Assembly: GCA_024278565.1 (NCBI GenBank)
Contig: JAJRSY010000269.1
Span: forward strand, 1-16,920
Source of the DNA: Bacteroidota bacterium
GTDB lineage: Bacteria > Bacteroidota > Bacteroidia > Flavobacteriales > Flavobacteriaceae
Length of the DNA stretch: 16,920 nucleotides
Reading direction: 5' to 3'
Part shown: positions 6,190 through 12,628 of the stretch, one piece after another
Position numbering within the stretch: the first letter of the stretch is position 1
Layout of the letters: each line of letters begins with the position of its first letter
The notes under the pieces: generated by a model
The model's database searches: none
What the model was told of the DNA's origin: nothing
The model's input: only the letters and a program-made list of their open reading frames with translations
Position numbers and translations under genes: made by a program

Positions 6190-7743
6190 CTAATCTTCTG
6201 GCGGATGGCCATGGATCTCCTCAAAAACGGTATCGAAATTTTGACGCAAATATGAATTCAATTTTTTCTTGTAGTCGTCTTTCAGCCAATGTATAAAACT
6301 GTAGGTGCTGCGGCTAATGCATTTTGCATAGGTTTGAATGCGTTGATCTACATCATCACGCAATAATTTGGCCAAGGCCAGGGCATCATAAACATCCTCA
6401 CTGTTTTCAATACAAATTTTGGCATGTTGCGCTATAGAACGTTCCAATACCACCTTTGATGATTCACCATTGGCTGTTGCATTTCTATACACATTCTTGA
6501 TATCAAAAGAAACTTCATCAGACTTAGCGAATTCGGTACGAAGCTCTTCGGGCATTTCATGTTTGAACTTACCCTCAATGGTCTCGTCATCTTGCAGCCG
6601 ATCAATATAAAAATTCGGCGATTTAAAAATGGTCTGCCAGTCAAGATCAGCCCCCCAAGGTCCGAACCTGAGATGGTTATTGCCCAGATCGATCACCGTA
6701 AAAGTGGATTTATTGTTTAGGATACGCGAACCACGACCGATCATTTGATAATAGAGGGTCAATGATTTTGTGGCCCGGTTCAAAATAATCGTGTTTATCG
6801 TTGGTTCATCAAAACCCGTGGTCAAGATACTTACCGAGGTCAGAATGGCGTCGGGGGTTTCTTTGAACCATTTTAGGATCTGGAACCGTTGCTTTTTGGT
6901 AGCAGTATTGTCTAAATGCATAACTGGAAGCCCAGCAGCGTTAAAGGTCTGGTATACGTTAATTGAAGTATTGATGCCATTATTGAAGATTAAGGTCTTT
7001 TTACCTTTAGAGTGCTTTTCATAGGCTTTCAGAAGCTTATCCAACATCGCTGTACTTGAATAAAGATCTTCTGATGATTTCACGGTATAATCACCATGGG
7101 AGCCGATTTCTAACGAGGTCAAAGACATATCATACTGAAATACCTCTGCCCTTGCCAAAAACTCATGTTCGATAAGGGATTCAATGGTTTCACCAACAAT
7201 CAACTCGTCGTAGTTGCCCTTCATGGGTAGCTCTTTGTTCGAGCTCAATGGTGTGGCCGTTACCCCAAGAACAAATGATTTTTCAAAAAACTTGAATAGC
7301 TTGGTAAAAGAATTGTAATGGGCCTCGTCAATAATGACCAGACCAATATCTGAAATATCAAGTTTGTCATCGTTCAGGCGGTTGTTCAAGGTCTCGACCA
7401 TAGCAACAAAACAACTGTACCGATCTTGGTCATCTAAATTGGCCTTGCTGTTCACGACCTTGTTCTCTACCCCGAAACTGGTCAACATTTCTGAGGTTTG
7501 ATCGCATAGTTCGACCCTATGGGTCATAACCAAGACCTTTTTAGTATGGTTCTTAAGGTATTGCCGAACCATTTCAGAAAAAATGACCGTTTTGCCACCG
7601 CCCGTAGGCAATTGATACAATAAATGATAATCATCGGCTGCGGTCTCGAACTTTTCAAAAATTTGATCTATTGCACCTTTCTGGTAGCTATAGAGTTCTT
7701 TGTCCGTTTTTTTCTCTTGTAGTGCTATTTTAATTTCCGTCAT
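6190..7743 (-). CDS. SF2 DEAD/DEAH-box helicase
   Basis: A 517-residue superfamily 2 helicase of the type-III-restriction/UvrB-like helicase group (COG1061-like), a double-stranded nucleic-acid translocase by family. The motifs are a Y-Q-K-G-A-I Q-type motif (20-25), P-T-G-G-G-K-T (46-52, Walker A), D-E-A-H (139-142, motif II), T-A-T-P (162-165, III), L-I-F-N-N-G (251-256, IV), T-T-G-F-D-E-P (308-314, V) and Q-M-I-G-R-G-S-R (333-340, VI). About 150 C-terminal residues follow the helicase core and match no domain I can name. No nuclease or methylase neighbour is present, so a restriction role is not supported. It is the first gene of the four-gene minus-strand run. Confidence 0.9.
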   Translation of the reverse strand: MTEIKIALQEKKTDKELYSYQKGAIDQIFEKFETAADDYHLLYQLPTGGGKTVIFSEMVRQYLKNHTKKVLVMTHRVELCDQTSEMLTSFGVENKVVNSKANLDDQDRYSCFVAMVETLNNRLNDDKLDISDIGLVIIDEAHYNSFTKLFKFFEKSFVLGVTATPLSSNKELPMKGNYDELIVGETIESLIEHEFLARAEVFQYDMSLTSLEIGSHGDYTVKSSEDLYSSTAMLDKLLKAYEKHSKGKKTLIFNNGINTSINVYQTFNAAGLPVMHLDNTATKKQRFQILKWFKETPDAILTSVSILTTGFDEPTINTIILNRATKSLTLYYQMIGRGSRILNNKSTFTVIDLGNNHLRFGPWGADLDWQTIFKSPNFYIDRLQDDETIEGKFKHEMPEELRTEFAKSDEVSFDIKNVYRNATANGESSKVVLERSIAQHAKICIENSEDVYDALALAKLLRDDVDQRIQTYAKCISRSTYSFIHWLKDDYKKKLNSYLRQNFDTVFEEIHGHPPED

Positions 7744-8281
7744 GCCGTCCGTTTCTGTTTTGGGACTGCGAAAATAACATTTTAAAAAGTATAATATACT
7801 ATGATTAAAACTACAGGATCCTTCTTCTAGTTCAATGTCTAGTATATTTCTTGAAGTTCCGTCATGTTTTTTGACTTGAAGAGATAATTTACTGGTTTAC
7901 GCAGACGTCTATTTTAGCGTATTAGAATTTATGACTATCGGATTCGTTACATATAATTCACTTGGACTATATAATTGATAACGTGATGATTATGTTTTAC
8001 CAAAAACGAAATTAAATTATAATCCGTTAAAAATGTGACAAAACTAACCCTGAAAATTGTCTTGCAAAAGGCACTACATCGTAAATCACTTTTATACAGC
8101 TGTTACAAAATATTATTTTGTGCAATCAATCCGATAGTCATATTATAATTTATACTTAGACATTGTTGTCGAATTAAAAAACAAAAATATTTAATCCTGT
8201 GTATCGTGTAGATTAGTGGTTTATTTCAAACAAGCTTCCTGCCAAATAATGAGTCTACCTAGCAATAGGGTGGTCTTATGT
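7744..8281. other. 538-bp AT-rich gene-free region
   Basis: No ORF of convincing length is seen on either strand, and there is no tRNA. The region lies upstream of the SF2 helicase gene and downstream of the cold-shock gene (both minus strand), so it should hold the operon promoter and the cold-shock gene terminator. Neither shows a perfect consensus. The clearest structures are a 15-bp inverted repeat at 7930-7944/8128-8142 and a small hairpin at 8105-8121 (ACAAAATA/TATTTTGT). Confidence 0.6.
7930..8142. repeat. 213-bp segment bounded by 15-bp inverted repeats
   Basis: TATGACTATCGGATT (7930-7944) is exactly reverse-complemented as AATCCGATAGTCATA (8128-8142). The interior is AT-rich and has no ORF. 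Size and termini would fit a MITE, but I see no clear target-site duplication in the flanks. The shared 9-mer ACTATCGGA occurs again at 8285-8293, within the end of the cold-shock gene, so the motif may instead be a dispersed regulatory sequence. Confidence 0.55.
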
Positions 8282-8755
8282 CTAACTATCGGACACTGAT
8301 GAAATCTTTGTTTTCTTTACGCGAACGGCATTCATACCTTTCATACCCCTTTCAAGCTCAAAAGTAACTTTGTCGTTCTCCATGATTTCATCGATCAAGC
8401 CACTAACGTGAACAAAATATTTTTCTTGATTTTCGGTATCTAAAATAAACCCGAACCCTTTTGTGTCATCAAAAAATGATACTTTTCCGTTTCGAATAGG
8501 ATCCTCTTCTTCTTGCTCCTCTTTTTTGGGTATTCCAAGAACAATACTTTCAGCATCGACTTTTACCCTTTTTGTTGGGTCGGGCGGTGTATCGGTAAAA
8601 TGTCCGTTTTCATCAACATAGACCAACATCTCATCTAACGACCCGCCAGTGGCGTTGGATCGGCGTTCCACTTTTCTTTTCTTTTTATCCTCACGTTTTT
8701 TCAAACGCTTCTTTTCGCGTTCTTTTTTACCAAAGGTTTCTTGTGCTCTAGCCAT
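8282..8755 (-). CDS. Cold-shock-domain protein with basic N-terminal extension
   Basis: A 157-residue cytoplasmic nucleic-acid-binding protein. Residues 1-33 are extremely Lys/Arg-rich, the middle is acidic and probably disordered, and the last 65 residues form a CspA-like cold-shock domain. In that domain, G-K-V-S-F-F-D-D-T-K-G-F-G-F-I contains RNP1 (KGFGFI) and Y-F-V-H-V-S is RNP2. It is about twice the length of CspA because of the extension, a form common in Bacteroidota and likely to act as an RNA chaperone. A well-matched promoter lies about 125 bases upstream, giving a long 5' leader, as is usual for cold-inducible genes. It diverges from the GntR-type regulator. Confidence 0.92.
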   Translation of the reverse strand: MARAQETFGKKEREKKRLKKREDKKKRKVERRSNATGGSLDEMLVYVDENGHFTDTPPDPTKRVKVDAESIVLGIPKKEEQEEEDPIRNGKVSFFDDTKGFGFILDTENQEKYFVHVSGLIDEIMENDKVTFELERGMKGMNAVRVKKTKISSVSDS

Positions 8756-8881
8756 AGTAATTCTTAACTGTTTTGTTGTCTAAGCTGGTAAATAACAATT
8801 TATAAAAGAAAATACCAAATTATTTACGCAATTGTTGCATTTATTCGTCGCAAACCACAGGGTCTATGACAGGTATTTGCC

Positions 8882-8912
8882 CAAATATAATATCGAACTT
8901 GCTTTTAAGCAA
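8882..8912 (-). promoter_or_regulatory. Promoter of the cold-shock gene (TTG-N20-TATATTTG)
   Basis: Read on the minus strand, TTG (8912-8910) is followed after 20 bases by TATATTTG (8889-8882), a perfect match to the Bacteroidota TTG/TAnnTTTG consensus with normal spacing. It would start transcription near 8877, leaving a leader of roughly 120 nt before the ATG at 8755. Confidence 0.55.
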
Positions 8913-8914
8913 GT
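8897..8914. promoter_or_regulatory. Palindrome over the -33 element of the cold-shock promoter
   Basis: ACTTGCTT (8897-8904) and AAGCAAGT (8907-8914) form an inverted repeat with a 2-base spacer, covering the predicted -33 TTG and half of the spacer. It could be an operator, possibly for the divergent GntR-type regulator, though nothing links the two directly. GntR sites vary too much to assign it. Confidence 0.35.
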
Positions 8915-9010
8915 GCTTTGCAAAAAAATAATCACTTATTGGTGGTTTGCTCGATTTTGGCACAAAAACCTGTTAAAGTGCTTAAATAACGAGAATTAAG
9001 ATCTTAACTT

Positions 9011-9039
9011 TTGAAACCGTATACGATTTAGTACCTTTC
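9011..9039 (+). promoter_or_regulatory. Possible promoter of the GntR gene, near-leaderless
   Basis: TTG at 9011-9013 and TACCTTTC at 9032-9039 (7 of 8 to TAnnTTTG) are separated by 18 bases. The predicted transcription start would fall at or next to the ATG at 9044, which would make the mRNA leaderless. Confidence 0.3.
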
Positions 9040-9043
9040 GGGC

Positions 9044-9676
9044 ATGGCAACTCCTATTTTTAGAGATCAGGTACGTGAGCATCTGCTTCAGCAAATGAAA
9101 AAAGGAAACCTGAGAGAAGGACAGATTATAAATTTAGCTGCCCTTGCACGAGAACTCAAGGTCAGCGTCACCCCTATTCGGGAAGCATTGACCCAGTTAC
9201 AACAGTCTCGTATCATTACGGCCATACCCAACAGGGGTTTTATTATTTCTGAACTGAGCCAAAACGAGGCTAAAGATCTTTATGAGCTGGTGGCCGACCT
9301 TGAGGTAATGGCCATTGAAAACTCCACCTTTACCGAAGATTCGGTCGCATCGCTCAAAATGCAGCAGATTGTCTTTAAAACTGCTGAAGATACGGTGGAC
9401 AGAATTAATGCAAAACTGGAGTTTCACCGTTTACTGACCTGCAATTACGGTAACGCATTGACCCAACAAATTTTAGAAGATCTTAAAATCAGGATTTTTT
9501 TTTACGAAAGGGAGTTTATGGCCGATGATTTTCTCTACTCTAAATCAGATAACCAGCACGATGCGATTATTTCAGCTATTGAGGGTGATAATGTGCCCAC
9601 AGCTTCCCTGGTCTTAAAAATGAACTGGATGCTTATTCTCGATTATATTCAAAAGCAGCTGTTGGAGGTGCTGTAG
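9044..9676 (+). CDS. GntR family transcriptional regulator, FadR/FCD type
   Basis: A 210-residue repressor or activator with an N-terminal winged helix (1-70; the L-A-A-L-A-R-E-L-K-V-S-V-T-P-I-R-E-A-L recognition region at 31-49 is diagnostic of GntR proteins) and an all-helical FCD ligand-binding domain (about 75-205). FCD proteins usually bind a carboxylate ligand through a metal held by one Asp and three His. Here His128 (E-F-H-R-L) and His172 (Q-H-D-A-I) are visible, but the Asp four residues before His128 is Lys124, and the C-terminal A-x-x-x-M-x-x-H-I position reads K-M-N-W-M. The metal site is therefore probably lost. No metabolic operon is attached, so the ligand is unknown. It diverges from the cold-shock gene with 288 bp between. 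Confidence 0.92.
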   Translation: MATPIFRDQVREHLLQQMKKGNLREGQIINLAALARELKVSVTPIREALTQLQQSRIITAIPNRGFIISELSQNEAKDLYELVADLEVMAIENSTFTEDSVASLKMQQIVFKTAEDTVDRINAKLEFHRLLTCNYGNALTQQILEDLKIRIFFYEREFMADDFLYSKSDNQHDAIISAIEGDNVPTASLVLKMNWMLILDYIQKQLLEVL

Positions 9677-9741
9677 CGGCTTCATCTTCCCTTTTTCTTT
9701 TAGAAATAATGTGCCGATCTCTTGTAATGGGGTGTTATCGA

Positions 9742-11052
9742 CTACTCTAAAACAAATTTAAACCCAGCAGTAATGAGGGTTGAACCGAAAGTGGTGTCAC
9801 GGTCGTATTGGTAGAACTTCAGATCGATGCTTTTCAACGCCAGTTTCCAGATATTGAAGCCCGTAAAAATATCAGTGTATGAAACGCCAAAACCGAACTG
9901 GTTTGCAGTGTATTTTGAGAGGTCGAAATCGGAGGTATAAAATCCATTGGTGGATAAATGGCCTTCACGGGGCGCAAAATAATCCGCTGCCGTTTGGTTA
10001 TAAAAACGATATGATGGGTAGATGGTGAATTTATCCGATAGTTTTACCGGTATTTCAATGCTAGCCGTATGTGAATTGATGCCCCAGTCATCAACGTAAT
10101 AGCGGTAATAGGTCCTTATAGCAAGTATTTCTGTGAGGTACCAGTTCAAACGGCCGCCCAGGGCTATTTTGAACCTGCTATCGGGTAGGCGCTCCACATC
10201 ATCTGCCAGTTGAAAATTTTCAATGAATGCATCTGCCACATCACTAAAATAAACCCTTTGGAAAGGTGTGGATAAAAGACCTTGTTGCCGCACAAGATCG
10301 ACCGTTAATGACCCCTGCACTTTTTTGTGGAGTATTTGCGAAAAGCCGAGCGTTACTGAATATGATTTTCGTTGATTGTCCTCAAACTCGGTAAAATCAG
10401 GACTGTAGTTGGTGTTTCCGATAATTTCATCTTGCCTGAACATACCTATTCCATTTTTGCCGAACGACCTCAACTCAATTGGGTAAATGATTTTCCATGT
10501 ATCCAAATATACATTGGCATTGATACTTACCTCTGTATTTTTTTCATTGAAAAGTTTTGTATAGCCCCCCCCAAAACCCAAAGAGGAATAATCAAATTCT
10601 TGGGATAACGAAATATTCGCCGACACAATGGTATTTCTGTCATCAGAGCTATGGCTGTAGCCAGCGGTAAAATTATACCAGATATCATTGCTGGAAGCCC
10701 CGGAACTCGCTACAAACGGATCCGCTGCCGCCCTGCCATCAAAGGGGTCCACGTTGCTTGATGAGGCTGAAGTGTAGGCAGATACCCTTCCGTCGATGGT
10801 CAAGACATCATCATCGTTCAACGGAATCGAGATTACCATCGAGCCCGTAAGATCGGTCAGTTCTTCGCTGCCAATGCCCCCACTTACTGCGGCATTGTCA
10901 CCATCTTGTGTATAGTAACTGCCCAAGAAATCGATTTCGGCAGTTTCGAGCACCCGTTTTTTATAGGTTTGGGCAGAGCCTTGCTCTTGGGCCGAACATA
11001 TAAGCACCAGTAGCCCAAAACCCAGTGCGAAAATATATTTTGGATCACGCAT
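9742..11052 (-). CDS. DUF3570 family outer-membrane-type protein
   Basis: A 436-residue exported beta-rich protein of the DUF3570 family. The ATG at 11052 lies 14 bp after the DUF4266 stop and opens a signal peptide (hydrophobic residues 7-20, ending near S-A-Q). A GTG 24 bases earlier would overlap the DUF4266 stop, so ATG is chosen. The mature part alternates hydrophobic and polar residues in long strands rich in Tyr and Phe, with a Phe-containing C-terminal strand ending F-K-F-V-L-E, consistent with an outer-membrane barrel. The family marker is the opening Y-K-K-R-V-L-E-T-A-E-I-D-F-L-G-S-Y-Y. Residues 111-123 read D-P-F-V-A-S-S-G-A-S-S-N-D. Gene order ApbE - DUF4266 - DUF3570 is a recurring arrangement, so a role in envelope redox chemistry with ApbE is inferred. 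The biochemical function is unknown. Confidence 0.88.
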   Translation of the reverse strand: MRDPKYIFALGFGLLVLICSAQEQGSAQTYKKRVLETAEIDFLGSYYTQDGDNAAVSGGIGSEELTDLTGSMVISIPLNDDDVLTIDGRVSAYTSASSSNVDPFDGRAAADPFVASSGASSNDIWYNFTAGYSHSSDDRNTIVSANISLSQEFDYSSLGFGGGYTKLFNEKNTEVSINANVYLDTWKIIYPIELRSFGKNGIGMFRQDEIIGNTNYSPDFTEFEDNQRKSYSVTLGFSQILHKKVQGSLTVDLVRQQGLLSTPFQRVYFSDVADAFIENFQLADDVERLPDSRFKIALGGRLNWYLTEILAIRTYYRYYVDDWGINSHTASIEIPVKLSDKFTIYPSYRFYNQTAADYFAPREGHLSTNGFYTSDFDLSKYTANQFGFGVSYTDIFTGFNIWKLALKSIDLKFYQYDRDTTFGSTLITAGFKFVLE

Positions 11053-11066
11053 ATGGTTTTGTTGTA

Positions 11067-11279
11067 TTAATTGCACCCACAGCCCCCACCTGTTTTTCCT
11101 CCATTGGCTCCTACCGCCGCTTCACGGTATGAATGTACAATGGTCAAGTTACGGTCGCATTTCTTTTCGGTCAGGGTCATATCGGGGTCATTGAGGTAGA
11201 CCTTTTCATACTCCTTTACAACAACACAACTGCTGAAAACACAGCCGGCACAGGCTACGATAATAAACTTTTTGATCAT
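11067..11279 (-). CDS. DUF4266 small lipoprotein with C-terminal GGGCGCN
   Basis: A 70-residue lipoprotein of the DUF4266 family. The signal runs M-I-K-K-F-I-I-V-A-C-A-G-C-V-F-S-S-C, with Cys18 as the probable lipidated residue, followed by V-V-V-K-E-Y-E-K. The mature protein is only about 52 residues. It ends H-S-Y-R-E-A-A-V-G-A-N-G-G-K then T-G-G-G-C-G-C-N, the Gly/Cys tail that defines this family. Two closely spaced cysteines at the extreme C-terminus could bind metal, form a disulfide or accept a modification. The start overlaps the ApbE stop codon (ATGA), showing translational coupling, and the DUF3570 gene follows after 14 bp. Function unknown. Confidence 0.88.
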   Translation of the reverse strand: MIKKFIIVACAGCVFSSCVVVKEYEKVYLNDPDMTLTEKKCDRNLTIVHSYREAAVGANGGKTGGGCGCN

Positions 11280-12265
11280 TGTGTATCTATTTCAATATTG
11301 TTCGACGTAAAAACGTTTCCCTTATCATCAATAAGAACGCACTCGACTTTCGGTAATTGGTCGATCCTATCCAAGCCCACCTCCTTGCCCATCACGAAAA
11401 TCGAAGTTGCGAGCGCATCTGCCAATTCAGCACTTGGCGCAAAAACAGTTACACTGCTGATGCCACTTGAGGGCCAACCCGTACGTGGGTCGATAATATG
11501 GGTATACCGTTTGTTGTTAAATTCCACAAACTTTTCATAATTGCCCGAGGTGACCACTGCCCCATTTGTAATGGGCAATAATGCAAATGCCTTGTTCTTG
11601 TCCATAGGATTGGTCAGGGCCACTTTCCAAGAATCTCCGTTTGGCTGTTTTCCCCAAGTGGTCATATCACCAGAGGCATTTATAATACCCGAAGGCACGC
11701 CCTTATCGACCAAGAATGTTTTGGTCTTATCCGCTGCATATCCTTTTCCTATCGCACCAAAACCAATTTTCATTCCCTTTGATCTTAAAAATACGGTGCT
11801 GTTTTCTTTGTCGAGGACGATGTGTTGAAAACCCACCTTGGCGATCGAGGCCTTTATTTCGTCTGCTGTTGGCATATTGGCCATACTGCCATCGAACTTC
11901 CAGATCGTATCCATCGATGCATAACTGATGTCGAAGGCCCCGTCGGTCATTTTTGAAATACCAATGCTTCTTTCGATCAATTGAAATAGTTCGATATCGA
12001 CCTTTACCGGGCGTATGCCCGAATTCCTGTTGATTTCTGAAGTTTGTGAGGCGGCATCCCAAGAAGATATCAATTTTTCGATTCTTGAAATCTCGTTAAC
12101 TGCAGTAGCTATATAAGAATTTGCCCGAATCGAATCATCGGCCACCACGGTAATATCAAAACGGCTGCCCATTAATTTAAGGGTGCGTTTATAGGGTTGC
12201 TGGGCAAAACACACAACAGATAGTAGTAGGGACAGTAGTATTGGGGTTATATTCATTGTATTCAA
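11276..12265 (-). CDS. FAD:protein FMN transferase (ApbE)
   Basis: A 329-residue ApbE/Ftp flavin transferase that by family moves FMN from FAD onto a Thr or Ser of an exported protein, using Mg2+. A signal peptide (hydrophobic residues 6-20, ending C-F-A-Q) places it in the periplasm. Motifs are L-M-G-S-R-F-D-I (31-38), G-A-I-G-K-G-Y-A-A-D (170-179), N-A-S-G-D (196-200), T-S-G-N-Y (239-243), H-I-I-D-P-R-T-G (256-263) and A-D-A-L-A-T-S (282-288) with the metal-binding Asp283 and Thr287. All core residues seem intact and the length is normal. The ATG at 12256 (residue 4) is an alternative start. It is the first gene of the ApbE-DUF4266-DUF3570 operon, and no NqrC/RnfG-type substrate lies in the window. 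Confidence 0.95.
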   Translation of the reverse strand: MNTMNITPILLSLLLSVVCFAQQPYKRTLKLMGSRFDITVVADDSIRANSYIATAVNEISRIEKLISSWDAASQTSEINRNSGIRPVKVDIELFQLIERSIGISKMTDGAFDISYASMDTIWKFDGSMANMPTADEIKASIAKVGFQHIVLDKENSTVFLRSKGMKIGFGAIGKGYAADKTKTFLVDKGVPSGIINASGDMTTWGKQPNGDSWKVALTNPMDKNKAFALLPITNGAVVTSGNYEKFVEFNNKRYTHIIDPRTGWPSSGISSVTVFAPSAELADALATSIFVMGKEVGLDRIDQLPKVECVLIDDKGNVFTSNNIEIDTQ

Positions 12266-12269
12266 AGAA

Positions 12270-12277
12270 CAAAGTTA
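12270..12277 (-). promoter_or_regulatory. Possible -7 element for the ApbE operon
   Basis: On the minus strand, 12277-12270 reads TAACTTTG, a perfect TAnnTTTG match. It is only 5-14 bases from the two candidate ATGs, and no TTG sits at a good -33 distance (the nearest spacers are 11 and 26 bases). If real, the transcript would have almost no leader. Confidence 0.25.
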
Positions 12278-12319
12278 TTCAAAAGAAACAATGTAACGGT
12301 ATACAATCAAGATTATTTC

Positions 12320-12338
12320 ACTGTCTACTACCGACAGT
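12320..12338 (-). terminator. Weak hairpin after the emfourin gene
   Basis: ACTGTC (12320-12325) pairs with GACAGT (12333-12338) about 20 bases past the emfourin stop on the minus strand. The stem is 6 bp and lacks a T-tract, so it is at best a weak terminator between the protease operon and the ApbE operon. Confidence 0.25.
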
Positions 12339-12358
12339 CATAACTTAAAAGCCCCATC

Positions 12359-12628
12359 TTATTTTCGAGCCTTTAATTTTATCAAATCAATAAGGCGTCT
12401 TATTTGTGAAGGTAGGTTCAGTTCGTCGAAAACCGTGTTATATTCGATATCGCCGTCCACTAGTTTTACGTGGTATTGAAAACCGTCCCTTATATCGTTG
12501 GAGGGCTTGGGCTTATGCTTTAGAGTTCTGAAAATCTCCTTTTTTTCATTATTCCCAAGCAATAATTCTCCTTGGTAACTTCTCCGAAAACCGGTAAACC
12601 CACCATCAATGAACACCTCGTATTTCAT
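12359..12628 (-). CDS. Emfourin-like protealysin inhibitor
   Basis: An 89-residue protein without a signal peptide. It opens with a beta strand followed by G-G-F-T-G-F-R-R (9-16), has D-G-F-Q-Y-H-V (48-54) and ends in a helix with L-x-x-L-I-x-L-I. This is the pattern of emfourins, small slow tight-binding inhibitors of protealysin-like M4 metalloproteases. The decisive evidence is context: its ATG overlaps the protease stop codon by 4 bases (ATGA), as in known protealysin-emfourin operons. The pair would be made in roughly fixed ratio, keeping the enzyme inactive in the producing cytoplasm. Known emfourins are slightly longer (around 110 residues), so this is a compact version. Confidence 0.82.
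   Translation of the reverse strand: MKYEVFIDGGFTGFRRSYQGELLLGNNEKKEIFRTLKHKPKPSNDIRDGFQYHVKLVDGDIEYNTVFDELNLPSQIRRLIDLIKLKARK

Noticed and set aside
6190..7743. SF2 helicase as part of a restriction or phage-defence system
   Set aside because: No nuclease, methylase or other defence gene nearby; its neighbours are an RNA helicase and an SDR-fold protein.
7744..8281. Hidden tRNA or small gene in the 538-bp gap
   Set aside because: No cloverleaf-like pairing and only very short frames on both strands; AT-rich with scattered inverted repeats.
11052..11076. GTG start for the DUF3570 protein at 11076
   Set aside because: It overlaps the DUF4266 stop and adds residues that do not belong to a signal peptide; the ATG at 11052 gives a clean one.
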